Assembly (NCBI RefSeq): GCF_004364285.1
Contig: NZ_SOBE01000001.1
Location: 62,001 to 126,000, forward strand
DNA length: 64,000 nucleotides
Source of the DNA: Frigoribacterium sp. PhB116
GTDB taxonomy: Bacteria; Actinomycetota; Actinomycetes; Actinomycetales; Microbacteriaceae
Direction: 5' to 3'
Made by a program: the position numbers and the translations under genes. The notes under the pieces are model-generated. The model had not been told where the DNA came from. It saw only the letters and a list, made by a program, of their open reading frames with translations, and made no database searches. Positions 18,291 through 26,992 of the stretch are shown piece after piece. Every line of letters begins with the position of its first letter. The stretch's first letter is position 1.

Positions 18291-19189
18291 GCCGGGTCTG
18301 CTTCCGTGTCGCGGGGGAGGTCGAGCGGGAGGTCGAGGTCGAGCGCGACCGCCGTGGGGTCGGGGGCGTGCTCGTCGGCGTCGGGCTCGTCGGGGTCCGT
18401 GTCCGTGTGGGCCTCGTCGGCCTCCGTGTCGGACTCGGGGCCGTCGAGCACCCCGACGGCCTCTGCGTCCGTCTCCGTGTCCGGCTCGGCCTCGTCGAGG
18501 TCGGGACCGACCTCGACGTCGGGACCCGCGCCTCCTGCGGCGTCGAGGTACACCTGCTCGAGGTGCGCCAGCTGTTCGGGTCGGACCAGGGGGACGATCG
18601 CGGGCGAGACGGTGAAGAGCTGCGGGTCGTCGGGCTCGGGCTCGAGCAGGTCGCGCGACACCATGGCGGCGATGGCGGCGTCGACGCGTCGGTCGGCCCG
18701 CACCTCGTCGCGGCCCGTGTCGTCGTGGAACCTGCCGAGGAACTCGGCGACCTGGTCACGCGAGACGACGACGGCCTCGTCGTCGCCGTCGGTGTACGCG
18801 TGCTCGCGCCGGAGGAACACGAGCAGGAACGATGCGTCGCGCGACAGGGGCTTCTCGCGGCGCAGCAGCACGGGGGCGTCGTCGCCGCCCGACTGCCGCT
18901 TGAACGCGACCTCGTGACCGTGGTCGACCTCGAGGTCGAGGAACAGCTCGGACAGGCGGGCGCGGATGTCGGCCTCGTGCGCCAGGAGGTCGGCCCACGC
19001 CTCCTTCTGCCTCGCCCGCGAGACGAAGCGGTGGGTCAACAGGGTGACGAGCGCACGACGACCGGCGAGGGGGAGCGTGCCGGGGGCGGCGAGGACGTCG
19101 GCGGCCGTGTCGACGCCGTCGGTGCCGGTGCCCGCGCCTGGTGCGGCGTCCTCGACCTCGGGCGTCGTGTCGACGGGGGCATCGGTCAT
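18287..19189 (-). CDS. jetB: JetB/MksE-like protein (DUF4194)
   Basis: 300 aa, ATG overlapping the jetA stop (ATGA). The middle (about 40-200) has the DUF4194 winged-helix pattern: ALVTLLTHRFVSRARQKEAW, then FLLVFLRREH, and two wing-like segments ending in VSPAIVPL. The last 85 residues are an Asp/Glu/Thr-rich acidic tail that varies in such proteins. JetB is the KITE-type subunit that binds the kleisin JetA and the JetC neck. The overlapping gene order A-B-C is the standard one. Confidence 0.85.
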   Translation of the reverse strand: MTDAPVDTTPEVEDAAPGAGTGTDGVDTAADVLAAPGTLPLAGRRALVTLLTHRFVSRARQKEAWADLLAHEADIRARLSELFLDLEVDHGHEVAFKRQSGGDDAPVLLRREKPLSRDASFLLVFLRREHAYTDGDDEAVVVSRDQVAEFLGRFHDDTGRDEVRADRRVDAAIAAMVSRDLLEPEPDDPQLFTVSPAIVPLVRPEQLAHLEQVYLDAAGGAGPDVEVGPDLDEAEPDTETDAEAVGVLDGPESDTEADEAHTDTDPDEPDADEHAPDPTAVALDLDLPLDLPRDTEADPA

Positions 19190-20856
19190 GAGGGGTCTCC
19201 CTGGAGGTGCAGCGGGGAAGCCGCGTCGGCGGAGGCAGCGCCTGCCGACGCAGCGGAGGACGGCGCCGTGAAGACGAGGCGGGGCAGCACGACCTCGCGG
19301 CCCGTGCCTCCCTCGTCGGCGGTGAGCACGACGGACTCACGGTCGTCGGTGACGAGGCCCCGGTCGACGGCGAGGTCGAGCATGCTCAGCACGAGGCCGA
19401 GGCGGCGGAACTCGGGCTCGGTGGCGAGCCACACGTCGGTGCTCGACACCTCGGCACGCTCTGCGAGGAGCCGGTCGAGCGTGCCCGCGACGGCGGCGGG
19501 GCTCGTGCCGGCGGTCAGGCGCAGCGCGACGCGGTCGGCCTCGGGCAGGGCGAGGTCGCCCTCGGTGACCTGCACGTCGACGGTATGCCGGCCGCGCTCG
19601 CTCCAGAGCTGCAGCTGCGTGAGGTCGACGGCGTCGAGCGGGCCGAGGCCGAGCACGTCGGCGGGCAGCACGGCAGCTCCCGGCCGCTGCTCGGCCCAGG
19701 CGGCACCGGCGTCGAGGGCGCGGTCGGCGAGGGCGAGCAGCCGCTGGTGCCGGTCGGCGCCCGAGCGGCTGAGGAACCGGCGGAGCGACGACGTCCAGCG
19801 GCCGTACGTCTCCTGCACGGCCTGCTCCTCGGCGAGCAGCGACGAGATGAGCTGCTCGAGCTGGGCGCGCTGGCGCTCGCCGATCTGGGAGGCGGCGTCC
19901 GGCTGGGCGAGGACCGTCTCGATGTCGGCACGCATCTGGTCGATCTCGCTCGACGACAGCATCTGCGCGAAGCCGCGGTAGGCCCGCCCCTCGGGCGTCT
20001 GCTCGAGCAGGTCGTTCTCGCGGAGGTACTGGTCGACGAGCGCTCCCTTGCCGAGGTCCTCGCTCGCGGCACGGCGGGCGACCTCACGGTGCCGCTGCTC
20101 GACCATCGCGCTCAGCTGCCGGAAGTCGGCGGGCAGCGACGCCGTCAGCCGGACGACCTCGTGCAGCTGACGGCTCAGCGCGTCGAGGGGGACCGGCTCG
20201 GTGCCGTGCTGCTCGATCCGGTCGCGCCGACGCTGCAGGTCGGCGAGCTGCGCGTCGATCCGGCCGAGCTGCGACTCGACGCTCGGGTCGGCGAGCCCGG
20301 CCAGCTGCCGGACGGCGTTCGCGATGCTGCCGAGCCGCGCCTCGCTGACGGAGTTGTCGGCCTCGACGAGCTCGCGCACGATGCGCAGCGCCCGCAGCGC
20401 GTGCGGCGAGAGCCGGTACTCGGCACGGGCCGTGTCCGCCGAGGAGGCGCGGGTGCGGACGAGCCACCGGGCGTCGACCCAGCTGCGGCAGTAGTCCGCC
20501 GGGGTGGCGCGCGTCTCGGGTGCGGAGCCGTCCGGGGCCGGCGCGGGCCGCGCCTCCTCGGCAGGGTCCTGGTCGTGGGCCGGCTGCTCGGTGCTGTTCC
20601 GCTCGGTGCTGTTCTGCTCCGTGTTGTTCTGCTCGAGGGCGTCGGCGACACGCTGGTGGAACCAGTCGGCCGAGACCGGGCCCTCGGCCTGCTCGAGGTG
20701 CTCGGAGAAGAGGGCGACGACCCAGCGGCTGTTCGTGCTGCGGAGGAGCGCCCAGGTCGGGTCCGCCTCCCACACGTCGCGCACGTCGTCGCGGGTGAGG
20801 GGGCCTCCGGGAGCTGCCGCCTCGGGGGCTGGGGCTGGGGCTGCTGTCTCGTCCAC
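19186..20856 (-). CDS. jetA: JetA/MksF-like kleisin (DUF3375)
   Basis: 556 aa from a GTG at 20856 with AGGAGGGG 7 nt upstream; frame openness further upstream runs into the palindromic repeats and is not coding. DUF3375 features: the N-terminal WEADPTWALLRSTNSRWVVALFSEHL block, a helical middle with a conserved RGFAQML-like segment, and a C-terminal winged domain. A low-complexity insert of E(Q/R)N(S/N)T repeats with an acidic Pro/Ala stretch interrupts the N-terminal domain (about 55-95). It is the first gene of jetABC; a weak -10 (TATCGT) lies about 50 nt upstream. Confidence 0.85.
   Translation of the reverse strand: MDETAAPAPAPEAAAPGGPLTRDDVRDVWEADPTWALLRSTNSRWVVALFSEHLEQAEGPVSADWFHQRVADALEQNNTEQNSTERNSTEQPAHDQDPAEEARPAPAPDGSAPETRATPADYCRSWVDARWLVRTRASSADTARAEYRLSPHALRALRIVRELVEADNSVSEARLGSIANAVRQLAGLADPSVESQLGRIDAQLADLQRRRDRIEQHGTEPVPLDALSRQLHEVVRLTASLPADFRQLSAMVEQRHREVARRAASEDLGKGALVDQYLRENDLLEQTPEGRAYRGFAQMLSSSEIDQMRADIETVLAQPDAASQIGERQRAQLEQLISSLLAEEQAVQETYGRWTSSLRRFLSRSGADRHQRLLALADRALDAGAAWAEQRPGAAVLPADVLGLGPLDAVDLTQLQLWSERGRHTVDVQVTEGDLALPEADRVALRLTAGTSPAAVAGTLDRLLAERAEVSSTDVWLATEPEFRRLGLVLSMLDLAVDRGLVTDDRESVVLTADEGGTGREVVLPRLVFTAPSSAASAGAASADAASPLHLQGDPS
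20586..20630 (-). repeat. 15-bp in-frame tandem repeat in jetA
   Basis: Three 15-bp units (gctcggtgctgttcc and close variants) encode pentapeptides of the form E-Q/R-N-S/N-T. It lengthens a loop in the N-terminal domain of JetA. Confidence 0.85.
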
Positions 20857-20936
20857 CGTTCGTCCCCTCCTGCGCCGTGCCGACGTGCTCGATGTCGACG
20901 GACGACGATACCGTGTGCGGGCGGCGCGCTCCGCTT

Positions 20937-21002
20937 CGGCGGGTTCCCGTCGGCCCCGGCGGGCGGGCGCCCACCCGCCGGGGGGCACGACGACCCGCCG
21001 AC
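20937..21002 (+). repeat. 66-bp palindromic repeat, family 1 (copy 2)
   Basis: Same layout as 14534-14599: CGGCGGGTTCCCGTCG, a GGGCGCCCACCCGCCG core, then ACCCGCCGACTTGCA. Preceded by CTCCGCTTCG, as in copy 3. It lies directly upstream of jetA and its promoter. Confidence 0.75.
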
Positions 21003-21048
21003 TTGCACAGGGGCCCGCCGAGCCGAGCTGAGCGCGCGTGCTCCGCTT

Positions 21049-21114
21049 CGCCGGGTTCCCGTCGCCGGCGGCAGGTCGGCGCCCACCCGCCGAGGGGCAC
21101 CGGAACTCGCCGAC
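21049..21114 (+). repeat. 66-bp palindromic repeat, family 1 (copy 3)
   Basis: Third copy, 112 bp from copy 2, with the same flank CTCCGCTTCG on the left and CCGACTTGCA on the right. It ends 10 nt before the stop codon of the mutarotase-like gene. Everything in 20857-21123 is accounted for by the two copies and the jetA leader. Confidence 0.75.
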
Positions 21115-21123
21115 TTGCAGAGG

Positions 21124-22089
21124 TCAAGGCCGCGCGGTGATCCACTCGACGTCGAGGGTCGACGTCGCGCCGGGCGCCAGGGTCGTCAGCGGCCCGAGCA
21201 CCTCGAGCTCGACGAGGTGGGCTGAGGGGTGCAGGCCCTCCAGCGACTCGATCGGGGCGGCGGTGGGCCGCTGCAGCCAGACCTCGACCTTCGAGCCTCC
21301 GTCGGGCCAGGTGCCCGTCCTTGCCTCCGGCGACGTCGCGAGGCCGATCTCGAGCCCGTCGGGGCCGTGCAGCTCCACCGACCCCGACGCGGACGGGTAG
21401 CCGCGCTTGGCGACGCCCGTGCCGAGCGGCAGGACCACGTCGTGGCCGCGGCGCTCGCTGTGCAGCTCGCCCTCGTACGTGCCGAGGTCGAGCTCGACGG
21501 CCGAGGCAGCATGGGGCACGACGACGACCGAGTCGCTGGCGTCTCGGCCGTCAGGGCCGCCGGTGTCGACCTGGCAGACCTCCCAGATCGACCAGCGCCG
21601 CGTCGTCGCCGACGTGTTCGTGAAGGTGACCCGCTGGGTGAACGACGACGTGCCGTCGAGGAGGCGGAACTCGCGGACGACGCGGAGCCCGGTCCGCGGG
21701 TCGTCGCCGCTGGTGAGCGTCACGGTCGCCTCGGCGTCGTCCGCCTCCCACTCGGCCGTCCACGGACCCGAGTCGAGGACGGGATCGGGCGGGCCTGCCC
21801 ACTCGTCCGGCCCCGACCAGCCCTGCGGCGCCGGCCAGGTCTTCGAGCCGCCGAGGTTCGCCCAGCTGTCCATGCCGCCGTCGTTCGCGGGCCAGTCGGC
21901 CACCGGCACGAGGGGCACGAGGTCCGCGCCGACGAGCACGGGGTTCTGCCAGAGCAGCTCGCGGCCGTCGACGACGAGCGACAGGAGCCGCCCGCCCCGG
22001 GTCGGCGCGAAGACCAGGACCAGCTCGCCGGTCGTGACGCGAAGGAGGGGCAGGTCGGGCCGCCCGGTCCGCTCGACGACGACCGTCAC
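21124..22089 (-). CDS. DUF4380/aldose epimerase-like protein
   Basis: 321 aa, GTG overlapping the dehydrogenase stop (GTGA). A beta-rich protein beginning with LVFAPTRGGRLLSLVVDGRELLW, as in mutarotase-superfamily proteins, followed by FTQRVTFTNTSATTRRWSIWEV and a C-terminal LEVLGPL segment. It is best described as DUF4380-like or galactose-mutarotase-like; no clear His/Glu catalytic set was identified. As the last gene of the ABC transporter operon it may act on the imported sugar or a derivative. Confidence in the family is moderate. Confidence 0.6.
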   Translation of the reverse strand: MTVVVERTGRPDLPLLRVTTGELVLVFAPTRGGRLLSLVVDGRELLWQNPVLVGADLVPLVPVADWPANDGGMDSWANLGGSKTWPAPQGWSGPDEWAGPPDPVLDSGPWTAEWEADDAEATVTLTSGDDPRTGLRVVREFRLLDGTSSFTQRVTFTNTSATTRRWSIWEVCQVDTGGPDGRDASDSVVVVPHAASAVELDLGTYEGELHSERRGHDVVLPLGTGVAKRGYPSASGSVELHGPDGLEIGLATSPEARTGTWPDGGSKVEVWLQRPTAAPIESLEGLHPSAHLVELEVLGPLTTLAPGATSTLDVEWITARP

Positions 22090-23276
22090 GAGGCGGCGTG
22101 CCCCGCGGCGGCGTGCCCGACGGTCGTCGTCCGCGACGCGGGCTCCTCGCGCACCGGCGCGCCGTCCGGCACCAGCACGACCTTGCCGGTCGCCCCGGCC
22201 GCCGCGATCCGGTACGCCTCGTCGGCGTGGCCGAGCGGGAGGCGGTGCGACACCACGATCTCGGGGCTGAGGCCGCCCTCGGCGATCATCCGCGCGACGT
22301 CCTCCATGCCCTGCAGCGACGTCACCCACGAGGCGGTGAGGGTGAGCTGCTTGTGCAGCAGCGTGTCCGAGACCTCGGTCTCGAGCCGGCCGCCCTCGCC
22401 CAGCAGGCCGACCCTGCCCCACTCGGCCGCCGCCTCCACCGCGGTCGACCGACCGGGCGTGCTGCCGGAGCAGTCGACGGCGACCTGGCAGCCGACGCCG
22501 TCGGTGAGGGCGAGGACGTTCGACACGGCGTCGTCGTCGGCGAGCACGACGTCGTCGACGAGGCCCGTGGCGCGGACGAACTCGATGCGCTCGGGCGAGC
22601 GCTCGACCCCGATCACGCGACGGGCACCGAGCATCCGGCCGAGCATGGCGGAGGCCAGGCCGACGGGGCCGAGGCCCACGACCAGCAGGTCCTCGCCGCC
22701 GTGCACGCCCGTGCGGCGGAGGCCCTCGTACGCGGTGCCGAAGCCGCACGCGATCAGGGCGCCGTCGACGTACGAGAGCCCGTCGGGCAGCGGCACGCAG
22801 GTCGACTCGTCGACGAGCACGTACTCGGCGTGGCCGCCGTCGCGCTGCCAGCCGTACGAGGCCTTGTGCGGCTGGTCGGTGCAGCTGATGAAGTAGCCCG
22901 AGCGGCAGTTGCGGCACCGGCCGCAGCCCTGGATGTGGTACACGATCACGTCGTCGCCGACGCCGAAGCGGGTCACGCCCGGCCCCGCCGAGACGATGCG
23001 CCCCGAGGGCTCGTGACCGGCGACGACGCCCTTGTAAGCGGGCGCGCCGTCGAGGCCCTTGTGGGTCTTGTAGCCGCCGTAGATGAAGCCGATGTCGCTG
23101 CCGCAGATGCCGCTGGCGCCGACCTGCACGAGCACCTGGCCGGGGCCGGGCGTCGGCACGTCGTGGGTGCGCAGCTCGGCGGTGTGGTCGCCGGGCAGGA
23201 ACACGCCCTGCATCGTGGCGGGCAGCGACGAGGAGGTGCCGGTCGCGCCGGCGGGGGAGGGTGCGGTGGTGGTCAT
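22086..23276 (-). CDS. Zinc-dependent alcohol dehydrogenase (MDR family)
   Basis: 396 aa, ATG start. Catalytic zinc region ASGICGSDIG with GHEPSGR; structural zinc cysteines in GCGRCRNCRSGYFISC; the GHAEYV and CGFGTAYEG segments; the NAD-binding GLGPVGL motif (about 205). Medium-chain dehydrogenase with the layout of sorbitol or threonine dehydrogenases. In this operon it probably oxidises a polyol, inositol or sugar brought in by the ABC transporter. Four nt separate it from the permease stop, so it is cotranscribed. Confidence 0.85.
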   Translation of the reverse strand: MTTTAPSPAGATGTSSSLPATMQGVFLPGDHTAELRTHDVPTPGPGQVLVQVGASGICGSDIGFIYGGYKTHKGLDGAPAYKGVVAGHEPSGRIVSAGPGVTRFGVGDDVIVYHIQGCGRCRNCRSGYFISCTDQPHKASYGWQRDGGHAEYVLVDESTCVPLPDGLSYVDGALIACGFGTAYEGLRRTGVHGGEDLLVVGLGPVGLASAMLGRMLGARRVIGVERSPERIEFVRATGLVDDVVLADDDAVSNVLALTDGVGCQVAVDCSGSTPGRSTAVEAAAEWGRVGLLGEGGRLETEVSDTLLHKQLTLTASWVTSLQGMEDVARMIAEGGLSPEIVVSHRLPLGHADEAYRIAAAGATGKVVLVPDGAPVREEPASRTTTVGHAAAGHAAS

Positions 23277-23279
23277 GGC

Positions 23280-24329
23280 CTAGCTCTCTTCGATCGACCC
23301 GCGCTTGCGGGACAGGGTGACGTTGAGGAGGACGGCGAGCACGATGATGACACCGCGCACGACGCTCTGGAGGAACGAGTCGACGCCGAGCAGCACGAGC
23401 CCGTTGCCGATCAGGGTGATGAAGATCACGCCGAGGAACGTGCCGACGAGGCTGCCGCGCCCGCCCGACATCGCCGTGCCGCCGATGACGACCGCCGCGA
23501 TGACGTCGAACTCGAGGCCGTTGGCGGCGCCGGCGTTGCCGGAGCCGAGGCGCGCGGCGAGCAGGACTCCGCTGAGCGCACCGAGCATGCCCATGATCGC
23601 GAACAGGATCACGCGCACCCGGGCGACCTTGATGCCGGCCAGGCGTGCTGCCGCGGCGTTCCCGCCGATGGCGAAGACCGAGCGGCCGAAGGCGGTCTTG
23701 CGGGCGACGAACGCGAAGACCAGGAACGCGACGATCATGATGACCGCCGGGGTCGGCACGCCGACGATCGTCCCGGTGAGGAACGGCATCACCGGCTCGT
23801 CGAGCGGCAGCGGCACGGGCAGGGCGTCGGTGCCGAACTGGCCGAGGCCGCGCAGCACGCTCCAGAGCCCCAGCGTCGCGATGAACGACGGCACGAGGAA
23901 CCGGGCGCGCAGCACGCCGGCGAGGGCGCCCCAGCCGGCCCCGACCACGAGCGTGATGAGGATGGCGAGCAGGGCCGGCAGCCCCCACTGGGTCATGGCC
24001 ACGGCGACGATCACCGACGACAGGGCGACGGCGGGGCCCGTGCTCACGTCGATCTCGCCGGCGATGATCACGAGGGTCATGCCGGTGGCGGCGATGCCGA
24101 TCAGGGCGGCGTCGCGGAGCAGTCCGCTCTGGTTCGCGATCGTGAAGAAGCCGACCGCGTTGAACATGAGGTAGAGGTACAGCAGCACGATCGCGACGAG
24201 CAGGCCGACGATGTTGACGAGCGTGGTGTTGCGGCGGAACGCGTCGCGGACGCGGCCGAGGGCGGAGTCGCGGGGCGCGCCTCCGCGTCCCGGGGCCGGG
24301 GCGGTCGTGGGGTCGAGCGTGGTGGTCAT
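23280..24329 (-). CDS. Sugar ABC transporter permease (RbsC-like)
   Basis: 349 aa, ATG start, about 9-10 membrane segments. Conserved family stretches: GMTLVIIAGEIDVSTG, AVGGN-like FAIGGNAAAARLAGI (the loop that meets the ATPase) and VIGGTAMSGGRGS. Belongs to the branched-chain/ribose permease family working with a single ATPase carrying two nucleotide domains. The neighbours encode that ATPase and the binding protein. Confidence 0.9.
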   Translation of the reverse strand: MTTTLDPTTAPAPGRGGAPRDSALGRVRDAFRRNTTLVNIVGLLVAIVLLYLYLMFNAVGFFTIANQSGLLRDAALIGIAATGMTLVIIAGEIDVSTGPAVALSSVIVAVAMTQWGLPALLAILITLVVGAGWGALAGVLRARFLVPSFIATLGLWSVLRGLGQFGTDALPVPLPLDEPVMPFLTGTIVGVPTPAVIMIVAFLVFAFVARKTAFGRSVFAIGGNAAAARLAGIKVARVRVILFAIMGMLGALSGVLLAARLGSGNAGAANGLEFDVIAAVVIGGTAMSGGRGSLVGTFLGVIFITLIGNGLVLLGVDSFLQSVVRGVIIVLAVLLNVTLSRKRGSIEES

Positions 24330-24343
24330 CGGATCGTCCTTCT

Positions 24344-25888
24344 CTAGCTCGAGACCATGGAGGCCTGGAGCAGCACGGGCAGGGAGATGTCGGGGGCGCG
24401 GAACTCCTCGCGGAGCCCGCCGTCACGGAGCACGAGGACGCGGTCGCAGGCGAGCGGCAGTTCTTCGATCTCGCTCGAGACGAAGACGACGAGCTTGCCG
24501 GTGTCGGCGACGGCGCGCATGATCTCGTAGATCTGCGCCTTCGCCTCGACGTCGACGCCGCGGGTGGGCTCGTCGAGCAGCAGCACGCGGCTGTCGGCGT
24601 GCAGCCAGCGGGCGATCACGGCCTTCTGCTGGTTGCCGCCGCTGAGGGTGCTGATCGGGCGCGACAGGTCGTGCGCCTTGATGGTGAGCTTCTCGGCCAG
24701 GGCCCGCGTGGCGGTGGCGATCGCGCCGGCCGACAGTGCGCCTCCTCGACTGACCTTCGCGAAGTCGCTCATCACGATGTTCTCGTCGATGCCGAGACCG
24801 GGCACGACGCCTCGGCCCTTGCGGTCCTCCGGCGTCATGCCGACGCCGAGCGACAGCATGCGGGAGGCGGTCGGCCGGTCGACCACGGAGCCCGCGATCG
24901 AGATCGTGCCGGAGGCGGCGGGACGGAACCCGGCGATGGCCTGCAGCAGCTCGGTGCGGCCCGAGCCGAGCAGCCCGGCGATGCCGAGCACCTCGCCGGC
25001 ACGGCCCTCGAAGCTGACGCCGCGGAGCTTCGGCGCCACGTCGAGGTCGGCGACGCTGAGCAGCACCTCGCCGGTGGTCACCGGGCGGGTGGCGACGGAG
25101 CGCTCCTCGGGGTCGGCGCCGATCATCAGCTCGATGATGTGCGCGGTGTCGCTGCCGGCGATGGAGACGGTCTCGACGACCTTGCCGTTGCGCATCACGG
25201 TCGCGGTGTCGGCGATCTGCCGGATCTCGTCCATCCGGTGGCTCACGTAGAGCACGGCGACGCCCTGCGCGGCGAGCCGCTTCACGGTGTCGAGCACGAG
25301 GTCGACCTCGGCGGCGGCCAGGGCGCTGGTCGGCTCGTCGAGGATGAGGAGACGCGGGTCGTCCTGCAGCGCCCGCCCGATCTCGACGATCTGCTGCTGG
25401 GCGAGCGTCAGCCCGGCCACCTCGGCGTGCACGTCGATGTCGGCTCCCAGGCGCTCGAACGTGGTGCGGGCCCGCTCGACCATCACGCGGGTGTCGATGC
25501 CGAACCGGCCACGGGGCCAGCGGCCCATGGCGAGGTTCTCGGCGACCGTGACGCCGGGGACGAGGCTGAGCTCCTGGTAGCAGGTGGCGACCCCCGCGGC
25601 GGAGGCGGCGGTCACCCCGCCGTCGCCCAGCGGCTGACCGCCGAGCAGCACCTCGCCGGTCGTCGGGGTCTCGACGCCGCTGAGCAGGCGGATCAGCGTC
25701 GACTTGCCGGCGCCGTTCTGGCCGAGCAGGGCGCGGACCTCGCCGGCGTGGACGGCGAAGTCGACCCCGTCGAGGGCGGTGACTCCGGGGTAGACCTGGC
25801 TGACGCCGCGGGCCTCGGCGATGGGCGCGCCGCGGTCGCGCTCGGGATCGAGCGGCACGGCCGGGGTGGCGGCTGTCGACTCTGACAA
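24344..25888 (-). CDS. Sugar ABC transporter ATP-binding protein (RbsA-like, two ATPase domains)
   Basis: 514 aa. First domain: Walker [10 protein letters not shown] (about 55), a short LTLAQQQ signature and Walker [11 protein letters not shown]. Second domain: a degenerate Walker A (GLLGSGRTE), good signature LSGGNQQK and Walker [13 protein letters not shown]. Loss of the second Walker A is usual in RbsA/MglA-type proteins. It powers the permease encoded 14 nt downstream. An 81-nt gap with a strong hairpin separates it from the binding protein gene. Confidence 0.92.
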   Translation of the reverse strand: MSESTAATPAVPLDPERDRGAPIAEARGVSQVYPGVTALDGVDFAVHAGEVRALLGQNGAGKSTLIRLLSGVETPTTGEVLLGGQPLGDGGVTAASAAGVATCYQELSLVPGVTVAENLAMGRWPRGRFGIDTRVMVERARTTFERLGADIDVHAEVAGLTLAQQQIVEIGRALQDDPRLLILDEPTSALAAAEVDLVLDTVKRLAAQGVAVLYVSHRMDEIRQIADTATVMRNGKVVETVSIAGSDTAHIIELMIGADPEERSVATRPVTTGEVLLSVADLDVAPKLRGVSFEGRAGEVLGIAGLLGSGRTELLQAIAGFRPAASGTISIAGSVVDRPTASRMLSLGVGMTPEDRKGRGVVPGLGIDENIVMSDFAKVSRGGALSAGAIATATRALAEKLTIKAHDLSRPISTLSGGNQQKAVIARWLHADSRVLLLDEPTRGVDVEAKAQIYEIMRAVADTGKLVVFVSSEIEELPLACDRVLVLRDGGLREEFRAPDISLPVLLQASMVSS

Positions 25889-25931
25889 GGGGATCCTCCG
25901 TGGATCGGGTGGTGGAGAGGGGGAACGGACG

Positions 25932-25964
25932 AGGAGGAGCCCGACGGGTCGCCGGGCTCCTCCT
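25932..25964 (-). terminator. Intercistronic hairpin behind the binding-protein gene
   Basis: A perfect 12-bp stem (AGGAGGAGCCCG and its complement) with a 9-nt loop, 5 nt after the binding-protein stop codon. Such hairpins stabilise or attenuate transcripts so that binding protein exceeds ATPase and permease; that role is inferred from position. Confidence 0.6.
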
Positions 25965-25969
25965 GCCGA

Positions 25970-26983
25970 TCAGGGGAGGCCGTCGGGGTGGGTCTCGGAC
26001 CAGCCTGCGGCGTCGGCCGGCAGGTACAGGTCGATCGGCGCGGCGACGACCTTGTCGTCGGGCGTCGTGCCGTCGATCGCGTCCTGGGCGGCGGCGAAGG
26101 CGAGCTTGCCGGCCTCGATGCCGCTGATGTCGACGACCGCCTTGAGCACGGAGCCGTCGGCCAGCTCAGCCGCGATGTCGCTCGTCATGTCCGAGCCGAA
26201 GACGGCGACCTGGCCGGTGAGGCCGCGGGTCTGGACCGCCTTGTACGCACCGACGGTCGCGCCTCCCGCCTCGCCGTAGAGCCCGTCGAGGTCGGGGTTC
26301 GCGCTGAGCATCTGCTCGGCGGTCGACACGGCCGTGTCGACCTCGGCGCCCTCCTGGTTGGCGACGAAGACCGTGCCGGGCAGCGCGGCGGTCAGTGCCT
26401 CGGAGAAGCCCTTGTAGCGCTGCTGGCAGACCTCGTACTGCTCGCAGTTGATGACGCCCATCTTGGGCGCCGTGATGCCGGCCTCGGTGAAGTACGCCGC
26501 GGCCTGCTTCCCGAGGTCGCCGCCGAACTTCAGCGGGTCGCCGAGCACCCAGGCCGTCACGTACTGGTCGACGGCGTCGTCGCTGACGCAGGTGTTGTAG
26601 CAGATCACCGGGATGCCGGCCTCGCTCGCCTGGCGGACGGCGGGGACGCTGCCGTCGGTCGACACGGCCGACATGATGATGGCGCTGACGCCGGAGGAGG
26701 TCAGCGTGTTCATGAACGAGCTCTCCTTCGAGACGTCGCCCGCCGAGGTCGACTCGAGGAAGTCGACGTTCTTGGAGTCGGCGTCGGCCGCGTCCTGCAC
26801 GCCCTTCTTGACGCCTCCGTAGAAGCCCTGCGAGTCGAGGTAGAGGGCGCCGATCCGCTCGGCCCCGCCCTCGCCGCCGTCGGCGGTCGGGATCGAGCAG
26901 CCGGCGAGGGCGGCGGCGGCCGCGAGCAGCGCGGCCGCGGAGAGGACGCGGCGTCGCGTCCTGGTGCGTGTCGTCATGGTCAT
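25970..26983 (-). CDS. Sugar ABC transporter substrate-binding lipoprotein
   Basis: 337 aa. N-terminal basic region, hydrophobic stretch and lipobox LAGC (about 28) show a lipoprotein. The mature part is a type I periplasmic binding protein: an IGALYLDSQGFYGGVKKGVQDAA start, a SAVSTDGSVPAVRQA block, GIPVICYN, and a VFGSDMTSDI segment. There are two in-frame ATGs (26983 and 26977); AAGGA sits only 3 nt from the first, so the second may be used. Ten nt separate it from the DUF5107 gene, so it shares that gene's promoter. Confidence 0.88.
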   Translation of the reverse strand: MTMTTRTRTRRRVLSAAALLAAAAALAGCSIPTADGGEGGAERIGALYLDSQGFYGGVKKGVQDAADADSKNVDFLESTSAGDVSKESSFMNTLTSSGVSAIIMSAVSTDGSVPAVRQASEAGIPVICYNTCVSDDAVDQYVTAWVLGDPLKFGGDLGKQAAAYFTEAGITAPKMGVINCEQYEVCQQRYKGFSEALTAALPGTVFVANQEGAEVDTAVSTAEQMLSANPDLDGLYGEAGGATVGAYKAVQTRGLTGQVAVFGSDMTSDIAAELADGSVLKAVVDISGIEAGKLAFAAAQDAIDGTTPDDKVVAAPIDLYLPADAAGWSETHPDGLP

Positions 26984-26992
26984 GGTTCCTTC

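Noticed and set aside
14433-18917. Very long open frame on the plus strand opposite jetC
   Set aside because: Low-complexity Arg/Val/Gly-rich translation with no motifs, mirroring the high-GC codon pattern of jetC. Similar antisense frames lie opposite most large genes here (for example 28136-30556 and 43113-47501).
14727-20856. Complete Wadjet plasmid-defence system
   Set aside because: Only jetA, jetB and jetC are present; without jetD a plasmid-cutting system cannot be claimed.
20857-20988. Upstream extension of jetA to an in-frame ATG at 20988
   Set aside because: It would translate the 66-bp repeat and the promoter; the GTG at 20856 has an ideal ribosome-binding site.
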